Below, piece by piece: positions 26,746 through 35,438 of a stretch of 64,000 nt of DNA. This stretch comes from Tenacibaculum larymnensis. Its GTDB lineage: Bacteria; Bacteroidota; Bacteroidia; Flavobacteriales; Flavobacteriaceae. The position numbers and the translations under genes were made by a program. Where the stretch lies: the NCBI RefSeq assembly GCF_028829235.1, contig NZ_JAIWJY010000001.1, positions 1-64,000 of the forward strand, written 5' to 3'. The notes below the pieces were generated by a model. It did not search any database. It was not told the DNA's origin and saw nothing but the letters and a program-made list of their open reading frames with translations. The first letter of the stretch is position 1, and the number at the start of each line of letters is the position of its first letter.

Positions 26746-26775
26746 GAAAACTAATAGGGTTTTTGCCCTTTTCAA
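26746..26775 (-). promoter_or_regulatory. Promoter of the 34-codon mini-gene
   Basis: On the minus strand TTG (26775-26773) and TAGTTTTC (26753-26746) are 19 bp apart, matching the Bacteroidota layout with one mismatch in the last -7 base. The predicted transcript runs about 200 nt to the hairpin at 26532-26568. Confidence 0.55.
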
Positions 26776-26853
26776 TCTACTAAACCACTCTTTTTCTATC
26801 AGTTAAAAAGGAGAATTAACACCAGAAAATTATAGATATTAGTAATATCGTAT

Positions 26854-27216
26854 CTATAAAATCTTTATAAAATCATCGAAAGCAACATAATAGGGTTTGT
26901 TTTTAAAAACTGGTAAATCTACACTTTCAGCATTTGCAATTCCTATACCTGCATACCAAACCTTAGCATTTTGTTTTTCTGCATGCTTTTTAAATGTTTC
27001 CATCCACAATACATCATACTCTTGTGGTGACTGAATATTATTAGTAGTCTTTACTAAAACAAATATGGTCGGTTCTTCTTTTTTATACAACACGAACTGC
27101 GGATATCTTTTTAACTCACTGTTTATTGCAATAAACTCATAGCCCATTTCTTGTAATTTTTTACCTACAATGTTCATCCCCAAATTATGAAGTTCTTGTT
27201 CTGTAAGTGCTTGCAT
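26854..27216 (-). CDS. Conserved hypothetical protein of Flavobacteria (120 aa)
   Basis: This is a 120-residue soluble protein without signal peptide. It opens with ALTEQELHNLGMNIVGKKLQ and has the pattern PQFVLYKKEEPTIFVLVKTT followed by alternating strands and helices, which resembles a small alpha/beta nuclease-like fold; that is only an impression. Its ATG overlaps the stop of the DEAD-box helicase upstream (TAATG), so it is translationally coupled to it. The neighbour suggests a role with RNA, but no motif proves it. Members of this family are sometimes labelled as NqrF in databases, as far as I recall; no ferredoxin or flavin motif is present here. Confidence 0.75.
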   Translation of the reverse strand: MQALTEQELHNLGMNIVGKKLQEMGYEFIAINSELKRYPQFVLYKKEEPTIFVLVKTTNNIQSPQEYDVLWMETFKKHAEKQNAKVWYAGIGIANAESVDLPVFKNKPYYVAFDDFIKIL

Positions 27217-28574
27217 TATTTTCGTTTCTTATTGCGTTTGTTATAGTTTTTGTCTCCTCTTGTTTTAGGTTTTTTATACTTCTTAGCAATTTCTCTTCTG
27301 TATGAACCTCCTTGGTTTGTTTTTTTATTCTTTTCCTTTTTCTCATGAAAAGCAGGTCCTGGAATATATTCTTGTGACGTTCTATTCTTATTGACCTCTC
27401 TATCTTCTTTTGGTCGCTCTTCTTCTGTTAATTCCTTAGAAATCTCAACCTGCTCTGGAATTTCTAACTTAGGAACTTCATAATCCATCAATTCTTCAAT
27501 TCTTTGTTTAGCTTCCTGCTCTTTTTCTGTAGCAAATAAAATTGCTTTTCCTTCTCGTTCTGCACGACCTGTACGACCTATTCTATGCATATAGTTTTCA
27601 GGGAAGTGTGGTACGTTAAAATTTATTACATGTGTTACTTCTTCTAAATCTAACCCACGTGCAATTACATCGGTAGCTATTAAAATTCGTTTTTCTCCTT
27701 GGTTGAATTGCTCTATAGAACGTAAACGATAATTTTGCGTTTTGTTTGAATGAATTACGCAAGCTTGCGATGGATATTCTTCTGCAACACAATCAAACAA
27801 CCTGTCTGCATTTCGCTTATTAGGTGCAAATATTAATACTTTGCTAAATTCTGATTTATCAAACAATAAATAGTTTAACAAATTAACTTTTGTATAAAAA
27901 TTTGGAACGTCATAGCTTGTTTGTTGAATATTATCCAACGGTGTTCCACTAACAGCAATCGCTATTTTATGAGGTGCAATAAAAAAATCATCTATTAATG
28001 CTTCCACATCCTCCGTCATGGTTGCTGAAAACATAATGTTTTGACGTCGTTGCGGTAATAAATCAAAGATGTTTAATAACTGAAAACGAAAACCTAAATC
28101 GAGCATTACATCTACTTCATCAATTACTAATTTCTGAATAGATTTTAACTTTAAAACATTACTCAACGCCAAATCGTACAAACGCCCTGGAGTAGCTACA
28201 ATAATATCTGCTCCTTGCATTACTGCTTCTTTATGACGGTTTAAATTCACACCTCCATAAACACCAACAGTACGAAGCGTAATGTATTTTGCTAACTTTT
28301 CAATTTCTTCTACCACCTGCACTACTAATTCTCGTGTAGGTACTAAAATCATCACTCTTGGATGTTGTTGCTTCGAAAACTTCAAATCTCGAAGTATTGG
28401 CAATAAATAACCAAAGGTTTTACCTGTACCTGTTTGTGCAATACCCACCACATCTTTTCCTGAACGAATTACAGGAAATGCTTCTTCTTGAATTGGTGTT
28501 GGATTTACAAAACCTAATTCTTCAATTGAGTTTCTAAGTGGATTTGATAAGTCTAAATCTTGAAAAGTCGTCAT
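27216..28574 (-). CDS. DEAD-box RNA helicase with DEVD motif
   Basis: This is an ATP-dependent RNA helicase of 452 residues. It shows the Q motif (NPTPIQEEAFP), motif I AQTGTGKT, motif II as DEVD rather than DEAD, SAT, and the C-terminal RGLDLEEV and HRIGRTGR. A basic Lys/Arg-rich tail (about 400-452) probably binds RNA. The start is set at 28574 (MTTFQDL): the longer frame adds nine residues that are not family-like, and a TACCTTTG box lies just upstream at 28598-28591. The DEVD variant is conservative and should not abolish ATPase activity. The next gene overlaps its stop. Ribosome assembly or cold adaptation is a likely role, but not provable here. Confidence 0.92.
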   Translation of the reverse strand: MTTFQDLDLSNPLRNSIEELGFVNPTPIQEEAFPVIRSGKDVVGIAQTGTGKTFGYLLPILRDLKFSKQQHPRVMILVPTRELVVQVVEEIEKLAKYITLRTVGVYGGVNLNRHKEAVMQGADIIVATPGRLYDLALSNVLKLKSIQKLVIDEVDVMLDLGFRFQLLNIFDLLPQRRQNIMFSATMTEDVEALIDDFFIAPHKIAIAVSGTPLDNIQQTSYDVPNFYTKVNLLNYLLFDKSEFSKVLIFAPNKRNADRLFDCVAEEYPSQACVIHSNKTQNYRLRSIEQFNQGEKRILIATDVIARGLDLEEVTHVINFNVPHFPENYMHRIGRTGRAEREGKAILFATEKEQEAKQRIEELMDYEVPKLEIPEQVEISKELTEEERPKEDREVNKNRTSQEYIPGPAFHEKKEKNKKTNQGGSYRREIAKKYKKPKTRGDKNYNKRNKKRK

Positions 28575-28590
28575 TAACAATAATTTGCTG

Positions 28591-28598
28591 CAAAGGTA
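28591..28598 (-). promoter_or_regulatory. -7 box of the DEVD helicase gene
   Basis: The minus strand reads TACCTTTG, an exact match, 17 bp before the chosen ATG. It argues against the longer ORF start at 28601, which would lie upstream of the transcript. Confidence 0.55.
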
Positions 28599-28642
28599 CA
28601 ACCAATATTTTGTATATTTAAAGGAGTAAATCCTTTTTGATT

Positions 28643-29104
28643 ATGGAAATACCTAAACGATTAGAACAAGCGCTTATTAAGCTTTATAATGCTTTTCATA
28701 ACGATGAATTGAATCCTGAATGTTGTTCAGCATGTGCGGTTGGGAATATATTAGATAATCGAGATAGCTGGAAACACCTAACAAATGGTCATGGTTCTTT
28801 GAGATTAAGCTATGTGGGTAGGGTACATCAAAATTTAGGCAGAAAGTTTAATGGTTATACTCCACTTGAGCTATTACACATTGAAAAAATATTTTTAGAA
28901 GCATGTGGTTTTGTTGTTCCATTATGTCATTACAATCCAAAACCTCAAAACCCTACTAATAAAGAAAAATTATTTAATGGCTTGTCTGCTGTAGTTGCAC
29001 ATTTGTGTAAACTTGAAGGCATACCCAATGTTATGGATTATACTAAGGTTTTTGAATATGAACAAGGTAGCCCTGTATATAAATTTGATGTAATTTATGA
29101 ATAG
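28643..29104 (+). CDS. Conserved hypothetical protein, Cys-containing (153 aa)
   Basis: This is a soluble protein of 153 residues with the ATG at 28643; an in-frame TTG six bases earlier is less likely. A Cys cluster ECCSACAVGN lies near residues 25-34, and further Cys occur at ACG, LCHYN and LCKLEG. Conserved-looking stretches are GRKFNGYTPLELLHIEK and NVMDYTKVFEYE. It has no signal peptide or membrane helix. The Cys pattern could hold a metal or cluster, but no known motif fits. It lies beside the nqr operon in convergent orientation, and relatives may carry an Nqr label by proximity; I see no basis for that in the sequence. Confidence 0.75.
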   Translation: MEIPKRLEQALIKLYNAFHNDELNPECCSACAVGNILDNRDSWKHLTNGHGSLRLSYVGRVHQNLGRKFNGYTPLELLHIEKIFLEACGFVVPLCHYNPKPQNPTNKEKLFNGLSAVVAHLCKLEGIPNVMDYTKVFEYEQGSPVYKFDVIYE

Positions 29105-29160
29105 TACTGTTTTCTAAAAACGTTGTCCTGCTCTTATTACATCTAAAACTTATCTTTTTA

Positions 29161-29204
29161 AATATAAAAAAACCGATACAAATTTGTATCGGTTTTTTTA
29201 TATT
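29161..29204. terminator. Bidirectional terminator, perfect 44-bp palindrome
   Basis: Two 22-bp arms (core aaccgatacaaa / tttgtatcggtt) are perfectly complementary without a spacer. It serves nqrF (minus) and the 153-residue hypothetical gene (plus). Confidence 0.92.
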
Positions 29205-29218
29205 TAAACACTGAGTGT

Positions 29219-30535
29219 CTATCCTCCAAAGTCATCAAAACGAATGTTTTCGTCATCTAAACCAAAATCTTCACCCATTTTTTGTACTGCTTTGTTCATT
29301 AATGGTGGTCCACAGAAATATAATTCTAAATCCTCAGGACTTTCATGTTTAGATAAATATTGGTCTATTACAACTTGGTGAATAAACCCAACAAAACCAT
29401 CTCCGCTTTCATCATTAATATCTTTTTTAACCTTCCAGTTATCTTCTTCTAATGGCTCAGATAATGCCAAGTAGAATTTAAAGTTTGGAAAATCTTTTTC
29501 TAACGCTCTAAAGTAGTGAATGTAGAATAATTCTGCTTTAGAACGACCTCCATACCAGTATGTTACTTTTCTACCAGTCTTTAAAGTTCTAAATAAATGA
29601 TAAATATGTGAACGCATTGGTGCCATACCAGCTCCACCACCTACATATAACATTTCAGCTTCAGAATCATTGATGAAGAATTCACCATAAGGTCCAGAAA
29701 TAGTTACTTTATCTCCTGGCTTTTGATTAAAAATATACGAAGATGCCACCCCTGGATTTACATCCATCCATCCGCCTTTAGCACGGTCAAAAGGAGGTGT
29801 TGCTACACGAACATTTAACATGATTTCTCTTCCTTCTGCAGGGTAAGAAGCCATAGAGTATGCTCTCTCTACAGTTTCTTCATTCTTCATTACTAATGGC
29901 CTTAGGTTAAATTTATCCCAATCAGCCTCAAATTTATCAGGTTCACCTGGATGATCTTGCGGATGTGCTGAAATATCCATATCAGCGTATTTTACTTCAC
30001 ATGGTGGTATTTCAATTTGAATATACCCTCCTGCTTTATAATCCATTTCTTCTGGAATCTCAACTACAAATTCCTTAATAAATGTTGCTACGTTATAGTT
30101 TCTTACAACAGTTGCTTCCCATTTCTTAATTCCGAAAATTTCTTCTGGAATAGAAATATCCATATCTTGCTTTACTTTTACCTGACATGCTAAACGGATA
30201 CCGTGTTGTAATTCTTTACGTGTAAAGTGTGGTGTTTCTGTAGGTAAAGCTTCTCCTCCACCAGAGTTAACGTGACACTCACATTGTACACAAGAACCAC
30301 CACCACCACAAGCTGATGGTAAGAAGATTTTTTCATTACCTAAGGTAGATAATAAAGTTCCTCCTGATGCTACTTCTATTGTTTTTTCACCATTGATTGT
30401 AATCTTTACAGGTCCAGATGGTGCCAATTTTTGCTTAACAAATAATAATAAAGCTACTAAAACTAAGATTACCGCTAAAAACGCTAATACTGTAATAGCA
30501 ACTGTTCCTCCTGTGCTTACTTCTAAAAATACCAT
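29219..30535 (-). CDS. nqrF: Na+-translocating NADH:quinone reductase subunit F
   Basis: NqrF oxidises NADH and feeds electrons through FAD and a [2Fe-2S] cluster into the Na+-NQR complex. The 438-residue protein has an N-terminal membrane anchor (about 10-32). The ferredoxin domain carries the cluster ligands Cys76, Cys82, Cys85 and Cys117 (core CGGGGSCVQC). An FAD-binding barrel (RAYSMASYP) and an NADH domain (YVGGGAGMAPMRSH, then YFCGPPLMNKAV) follow. It is last in the nqrABCDEF operon; its ATG overlaps the nqrE stop by one base (TAATG). Its length is close to the usual 405-410 plus a short insertion. The ApbE flavinyltransferase often found next to nqrF is absent. Confidence 0.97.
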   Translation of the reverse strand: MVFLEVSTGGTVAITVLAFLAVILVLVALLLFVKQKLAPSGPVKITINGEKTIEVASGGTLLSTLGNEKIFLPSACGGGGSCVQCECHVNSGGGEALPTETPHFTRKELQHGIRLACQVKVKQDMDISIPEEIFGIKKWEATVVRNYNVATFIKEFVVEIPEEMDYKAGGYIQIEIPPCEVKYADMDISAHPQDHPGEPDKFEADWDKFNLRPLVMKNEETVERAYSMASYPAEGREIMLNVRVATPPFDRAKGGWMDVNPGVASSYIFNQKPGDKVTISGPYGEFFINDSEAEMLYVGGGAGMAPMRSHIYHLFRTLKTGRKVTYWYGGRSKAELFYIHYFRALEKDFPNFKFYLALSEPLEEDNWKVKKDINDESGDGFVGFIHQVVIDQYLSKHESPEDLELYFCGPPLMNKAVQKMGEDFGLDDENIRFDDFGG

Positions 30536-31293
30536 TATTCTGTAATTTCTTTAGTGTTATTAGCTAATTCTTCTGCTTTCTCTTCAGTCTTTTCAGTTTC
30601 CTCTACTACCTTTTCTTCAACTTCTTTCTTTTCAACCTTAACTTCAGCAGTTTCTTCTTTTTTACCTGCATCATCACCTCCAGTTAACATTCCACCGAAA
30701 CTCATAAATCCGATAGCCATTAAACCTGTAATAATGAATGTAATACCTAAACCTCTTAATGCTGGTGGCACAGATGAGTATCTGATTTTTTCACGAATAG
30801 CTGCAATTGCTAAAATTGCTAAAAACCACCCGATTCCTGAACCAATACCGTACGTAAATGATAAACCTAATGTTGGAATTTCACGAGATTGCATAAATAA
30901 AGATCCTCCTAAAATTGCACAGTTTACTGCAATTAACGGCAAGAAAATACCTAAAGAGTTATATAATGCTGGTGCGAATTTTTCAACAATAATTTCTACT
31001 AATTGTACCATGGTTGCAATTGTTGCAATAAACATGATAAATGATAAGAAACTTAGGTCATAATCTACATACTCTTCTCCTAACCACTTTAAAGCTCCAG
31101 GTTGTAATAAGTATTGATCTAACAACCAGTTTACTGGTACTGTAACTGCTAATACAAAGATTACTGCAGCTCCTAAACCTACGGCTGTTGATACTTTTTT
31201 AGATACAGCAAGGTAAGAACACATTCCTAAGAAGGTAGCAAATACCATGTTATCTATAAATATCGATTTGAAAAATAATTCTATATGTTCCAT
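30535..31293 (-). CDS. nqrE: Na+-translocating NADH:quinone reductase subunit E with charged C-terminal tail
   Basis: NqrE is a six-helix membrane subunit that forms the Na+ path and a shared Fe centre with NqrD. The hydrophobic core fits the family (about 200 residues), starting [16 protein letters not shown]. At 252 residues the protein is about 50 longer than usual. The extra part (about 205-252) is a soluble tail of repeated Lys/Glu/Val blocks such as [18 protein letters not shown], likely a charged helix or coil. The tail is unlikely to enter the membrane. The reading frame continues into nqrF with one base of overlap. A frameshift is not needed to explain the tail. Confidence 0.94.
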   Translation of the reverse strand: MEHIELFFKSIFIDNMVFATFLGMCSYLAVSKKVSTAVGLGAAVIFVLAVTVPVNWLLDQYLLQPGALKWLGEEYVDYDLSFLSFIMFIATIATMVQLVEIIVEKFAPALYNSLGIFLPLIAVNCAILGGSLFMQSREIPTLGLSFTYGIGSGIGWFLAILAIAAIREKIRYSSVPPALRGLGITFIITGLMAIGFMSFGGMLTGGDDAGKKEETAEVKVEKKEVEEKVVEETEKTEEKAEELANNTKEITE

Positions 31294-31324
31294 TTTCTAT
31301 ATTTTTAATGAACACTAACTTAGG

Positions 31325-31969
31325 TTAGTCTTCTACTAATGCTTTATTTCTTGTACGTTGTACCCAAATAATAATACCTACAACGATTAATGCCATTGGT
31401 GATAATAACATAAACCCGTTGTTTTCATATCCTAAAGCATACAATCCTGTTTTTTCGATAGGATCTCCTAGTACTTTAAATCCTAATAAAGTACCTGAAC
31501 CGAATAACTCTCTAAAGAAACCTACAATAATTAAGATTACTGCATATCCTAAAGCATTTCCTATTCCATCTAAAAACGATCTCCATGGTCCATTACCTAA
31601 AGCAAATGCTTCAAAACGTCCCATAATAATACAGTTGGTAATAATTAACCCAATAAATACCGATAAGGTTTTACTTAAATCGTACGCAAATGCTTTTAGC
31701 ACTTGGTCTACAATAATTACTAATGTAGCTACTACGATTAACTGTACAATAATTCTAATTTTTGATGGAATAATATTTCTCATTAACGAGATTACTACAT
31801 TCCCTACTCCTAATACAAATAATACCGATATAGACATTACAATAGAAGCTTTTAACTCTGCTGTAATTGCTAATGCAGAACAAATACCTAATACCTGAAT
31901 TGTAATTGGGTTATTATCTGCTAATGGATCAGTAATTAATGCTGCGTCTTTTTTTGATAAAAGTCCCAT
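31325..31969 (-). CDS. nqrD: Na+-translocating NADH:quinone reductase subunit D
   Basis: NqrD is a six-helix membrane subunit homologous to NqrE (inverted topology) and to RnfE. The 214-residue protein is standard length. It carries typical stretches such as DPLADNNPITIQVLGICSAL near the N terminus and IGLIITNCIIMGRFEAFALG in the middle; the Cys in these two segments binds the Fe centre shared with NqrE in the family. It is 2 bp after nqrC and 31 bp before nqrE. Confidence 0.97.
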   Translation of the reverse strand: MGLLSKKDAALITDPLADNNPITIQVLGICSALAITAELKASIVMSISVLFVLGVGNVVISLMRNIIPSKIRIIVQLIVVATLVIIVDQVLKAFAYDLSKTLSVFIGLIITNCIIMGRFEAFALGNGPWRSFLDGIGNALGYAVILIIVGFFRELFGSGTLLGFKVLGDPIEKTGLYALGYENNGFMLLSPMALIVVGIIIWVQRTRNKALVED

Positions 31970-31971
31970 AT

Positions 31972-32712
31972 TTATTTTAATGTTTTAAAGTAAGGTACGT
32001 ATAAACCTAATTCAGATTTAATCATTGCAGACACTCCGTCACCTGTAATAGTTGCTCCTGCAATTGCATCTACCTCGTTATCATTTTTATCTTCATTCTT
32101 TGGATCATTGTTAGATTTAGATACTGCAATTCCTTTAAAAGAACCGTTGTTCATTAAATCTTCTCCAATAAAATCGTCCATAAAGTAACGTTGCTTAATG
32201 TTAGCTCCTAAACCTGGTGTTTCTCCTTTATGATCGAAGAAAACTCCTTGAACTACCATATTTTTATCCATTGCAACATATCCCCAAATAGCATCCCAAA
32301 GACCTTTACCTCTAATTGGAGCGATATAAAAAGTTTTACCTTCTTTTTCACCTACAAATAATGGTAGTTTTCTTATTTTACCTTCTTTAGCTGCTGTTTG
32401 TTGCTTTTTAACATCAATTAAATACGCTTTAGCATCTTCAGAAACGTTATCCCCTTCAATTACTAATTGTTTTTTAATGTATTTAGCAAACTCTTCTGCT
32501 ACTTTATCTTTTGAAACAAACTCTACACTTGTTTCATCATTCTCGTTAACACCCATTGCATACAAAATATTTTGCTGCTTCTCGATACGTTTATTAGCAT
32601 CGATTGTTGGGCGAAGTGATGACGCTGTAAAAGCTAACAACGCACCTACTACTAACACCATTCCTATGGCGAAAAGTACCGTATATAAATTACTATCTGT
32701 CTTCTTACTCAT
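31972..32712 (-). CDS. nqrC: Na+-translocating NADH:quinone reductase subunit C
   Basis: NqrC is the periplasmic flavoprotein subunit with a single N-terminal membrane helix (about 10-32) and a covalently bound FMN. The attachment motif GATIT lies near the C terminus with Thr223 as the expected FMN-carrying residue. The 246-residue length is normal. It overlaps neither neighbour and lies 2 bp from both nqrB and nqrD, in the canonical order. FMN attachment needs ApbE, which is not in this window. Confidence 0.97.
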   Translation of the reverse strand: MSKKTDSNLYTVLFAIGMVLVVGALLAFTASSLRPTIDANKRIEKQQNILYAMGVNENDETSVEFVSKDKVAEEFAKYIKKQLVIEGDNVSEDAKAYLIDVKKQQTAAKEGKIRKLPLFVGEKEGKTFYIAPIRGKGLWDAIWGYVAMDKNMVVQGVFFDHKGETPGLGANIKQRYFMDDFIGEDLMNNGSFKGIAVSKSNNDPKNEDKNDNEVDAIAGATITGDGVSAMIKSELGLYVPYFKTLK

Positions 32713-32714
32713 AA

Positions 32715-33920
32715 TTAGGCAGTTTTAGCTTTTAAACGTTTTAATCTTCTCTTAACATTACCTTGAACTACGTAATGATCAATTGTTGGAGCAAATACGT
32801 TCATTAATAAGATTGCTAACATTACTCCTTCTGGGTATGCTGGGTTGAATACACGAATCATAATTGAAATAAATCCAATTAAGAATCCATAAATCCACTT
32901 CCCTTTGTTAGTTTGTGATGCTGTTACTGGGTCAGTTGCCATGTATACCGCACCAAATGCGAAACCTCCAATTAATAAATGTTTCCAAAAATCTAAACTC
33001 ATTAATCCGTAAAACTTACTTGTTTCACCAATCCATCCCATATCAACTACTTGGTTAAAGATGAATCCCATTACTAAAGCTCCGATAACTGCAGATAACA
33101 TAATTCTCCAGCTTCCAATCTTTGTAAAGATTAGGAATAAAGCTCCTAATAAAATTAATAATGTTGAAGTTTCTCCTACAGAACCTGGAATAAATCCAAA
33201 GAACATATCAGAAACTGAATAGTTTAATGGTTGCGACTGTGCTAAACTTCCTAAGATAGTTTCTCCTGATATAGCATCAGCTGTTCCTGCAGCTTCAACA
33301 GCTCCTTGAACCCATACTTTATCTCCAGACATCCATGTTGGATATGCGAAGAATAAGAATGCACGAATTGTTAAGGCTGGGTTTAAGATATTCATCCCAG
33401 TTCCTCCAAATACTTCTTTACCAATTACAACACCAAAAGCTACTGCTACTGCTAGCATCCATAATGGTAAATCTACAGGTACAATTAACGGAACTAACAT
33501 TCCTGTTACTAAGTACCCTTCTTCTATCTCATGTCCTTTGATTATACAGAAAATAAATTCTATTGCTAAACCAACAACATACGATACAATTACTAATGGT
33601 AATATTTTAACTAAACCGATTAGTAAGTTATCCATATTCCAAAATTCTCCAGAAAAGAAACCGGTTGCGTTTGAAACGGCTTCTATTTGAAGATTATGCT
33701 GATATCCTGCATTAAACATACCGAATATTAAACATGGAACTAATGCCATAATTACTGTATTCATTGTACGTTTAAGATCATCTGCCGACTTAATGTGAGT
33801 TCCTCCATGAGTAGTCTCATTCGGCATATATAAGAATGTATGAAAACCATTAAATAGCGGAGCTATTTTAGTTCCTTCATACTTCTTTTTTAAATTATGT
33901 AAGTTTTGTTTTAAGCCCAT
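32715..33920 (-). CDS. nqrB: Na+-translocating NADH:quinone reductase subunit B
   Basis: NqrB is the largest membrane subunit and holds a covalent FMN and the riboflavin site along the Na+ path. The 401-residue protein has about ten helices. The FMN-carrying Thr is expected at Thr251 in SVGETST. The GKEVFGGTGMNILNPAL segment (about 168-184) is typical of the NqrB/RnfD family. It lies 3 bp after nqrA and 2 bp before nqrC, so subunits are made in step. Confidence 0.97.
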   Translation of the reverse strand: MGLKQNLHNLKKKYEGTKIAPLFNGFHTFLYMPNETTHGGTHIKSADDLKRTMNTVIMALVPCLIFGMFNAGYQHNLQIEAVSNATGFFSGEFWNMDNLLIGLVKILPLVIVSYVVGLAIEFIFCIIKGHEIEEGYLVTGMLVPLIVPVDLPLWMLAVAVAFGVVIGKEVFGGTGMNILNPALTIRAFLFFAYPTWMSGDKVWVQGAVEAAGTADAISGETILGSLAQSQPLNYSVSDMFFGFIPGSVGETSTLLILLGALFLIFTKIGSWRIMLSAVIGALVMGFIFNQVVDMGWIGETSKFYGLMSLDFWKHLLIGGFAFGAVYMATDPVTASQTNKGKWIYGFLIGFISIMIRVFNPAYPEGVMLAILLMNVFAPTIDHYVVQGNVKRRLKRLKAKTA

Positions 33921-33923
33921 ATC

Positions 33924-35276
33924 TTATCCTAATTCTTCTCTCATTAAATCTAATCCTTCACGAATTATTTTTTGGTGAGGTTGTTTCGACACACAAATAA
34001 ATTCTGTTAACGCAAAATCTTCTGGTGCAATTTCGTAAGCTCCTAATCCTTCCATTTCGTCAAGATCTTTGTACATACAAGCTTTTAATAATTGCATCGG
34101 ATAGATATCTAACGGGAAAATTTCTTCATAAGAACCTGTTACTACAAATGCTCTATGCTCTCCGTTAGTATTCGTATCTAAGTCATATTTTTTCTTTGGG
34201 TTTAACCAAGAAAAAGTTAATGCTCTAGAAGTAGATATTTTATTAAAAACTGGCTTATTCCAACCAAATAACTCATAGTCATCTCCTTCTGGAATAGCTG
34301 TAATTAAGTTATCGTAGTATCCTAAGAAACCATCTTCTTTAACTTCTAAACCACTTAAAACATTTCCACTAATTATACGAGCATTATTGGCATCTAAATT
34401 TCCTTTAACAACATCAGCAATTTGTGCTCCTGCTTTTGCAGTTACATATTGCGGTTTGTTAAACTTAGATCCTGCCAATGCAATCGTACGAGTAATATTA
34501 AACTTTCCAGTTAATAATAACTCTCCTATTACTACTAAGTCTTGAGGTGTAACTACCCACACAACTTCTCCTTTATTAATTGGGTCAATTTGTGCTATTT
34601 GAGTACTTACATTTCCTACTGGGTGTGGTCCTGAAACTTTATGCAACTCAACTCCTTTTACATCTTTAAATGGTGATAGTGTTGAGTTTTTAGCTACAGA
34701 AACATGTACTTTACCAACTGTTAATTTTGTTAACGCAGTTAAAGCTGTTTGTAATTCTGCTTCTTTGCCTTTTAACGCATAATCATAATCGGCTGCTAAA
34801 GGTGCACTTGCGTAGGCTGATACAAAAATTGCTTTTGGTGCTTGATTAGGATTTGCAACCACGTCATACGGACGTTGTTTTACAAACGGCCAACAACCTG
34901 AAGCAAACAAGTGGTTTTTCACCTCTTCTCCAGACATTGCGTCTACATCTTTTTTACCAAAATCTTTGTATTCCTGCTGTGCATCAGCAGTGATTTTAAT
35001 TGCTAAAACTTTTCTTCGTGCTCCACGAACGATTTCTGTAACTTTACCACTAACAGGACTAGAAAATAAAATACGTTCATCACTTTTTGAATAAAAAAGT
35101 GCTTCACCTGCTTTTACTTCTGTACCTTCTTTTGCTAAAATTTTAGGAATAACGCCGTGAAAATCATCTGGCTTTACTGCAAACACACTACCTGATTGAA
35201 GTTCGGTAGTTACCTGTTCTGCCTCGCCAACTAGCTTGATATCCAAGCCTCTCTTAATACGGATGTCTTTTGACAT
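33924..35276 (-). CDS. nqrA: Na+-translocating NADH:quinone reductase subunit A
   Basis: NqrA is the cytoplasmic, quinone-associated subunit of Na+-NQR and has no cofactor of its own. The 450-residue protein matches the family along its length, with the RnfC-like barrel-sandwich near the N terminus (GTEVKAGEALFYSK, about 50-63) and the PVGNVSTQIAQIDPINKGE stretch in the middle. It is the first gene of the operon. A -7 box lies 36 bp upstream on the minus strand. The plug-protein gene diverges from it. Confidence 0.97.
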   Translation of the reverse strand: MSKDIRIKRGLDIKLVGEAEQVTTELQSGSVFAVKPDDFHGVIPKILAKEGTEVKAGEALFYSKSDERILFSSPVSGKVTEIVRGARRKVLAIKITADAQQEYKDFGKKDVDAMSGEEVKNHLFASGCWPFVKQRPYDVVANPNQAPKAIFVSAYASAPLAADYDYALKGKEAELQTALTALTKLTVGKVHVSVAKNSTLSPFKDVKGVELHKVSGPHPVGNVSTQIAQIDPINKGEVVWVVTPQDLVVIGELLLTGKFNITRTIALAGSKFNKPQYVTAKAGAQIADVVKGNLDANNARIISGNVLSGLEVKEDGFLGYYDNLITAIPEGDDYELFGWNKPVFNKISTSRALTFSWLNPKKKYDLDTNTNGEHRAFVVTGSYEEIFPLDIYPMQLLKACMYKDLDEMEGLGAYEIAPEDFALTEFICVSKQPHQKIIREGLDLMREELG

Positions 35277-35311
35277 AGGAACTGATTAATTTGATTTTCT
35301 TAAAAAACACG

Positions 35312-35319
35312 CAAATTTA
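35312..35319 (-). promoter_or_regulatory. -7 box of the nqr operon promoter
   Basis: The minus strand reads TAAATTTG, an exact TAnnTTTG match, 36 bp before nqrA. At 19-bp spacing the -33 position reads CTG instead of TTG. It is the only candidate found for the six-gene operon. Confidence 0.5.
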
Positions 35320-35401
35320 AAAATTTTGAATCCCTTTGCAGAACAAAAACATTTTTATCTTTACGAAACCTTATTATTTATATTTATTCTAAATAAAAAC
35401 C

Positions 35402-35431
35402 TTGTCTTTGGCTTATATTTTGATACTTTTG
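35402..35431 (+). promoter_or_regulatory. Promoter of the T9SS plug gene
   Basis: TTG at 35402-35404, 19 bp, then TACTTTTG at 35424-35431: a full match to the Bacteroidota consensus. It ends 7 bp before the first ATG, so the leader is very short or absent. Confidence 0.75.
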
Positions 35432-35438
35432 TTACATC

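Noticed and set aside
26854..27216. Calling the 120-residue protein NqrF or an NQR subunit
   Set aside because: It lacks ferredoxin cysteines and flavin/NAD motifs, and the real nqrF is at 29219-30535.
27216..28574. DEVD in place of DEAD as a sign of an inactive helicase
   Set aside because: The Asp-Glu-x-Asp core is intact and all other motifs are present; Val in this place is a conservative change.
31419..31898. Long plus-strand ORF opposite nqrD (and a similar one opposite nqrE)
   Set aside because: These are antisense shadows of hydrophobic codons; the minus-strand nqr genes are certain and in canonical order.
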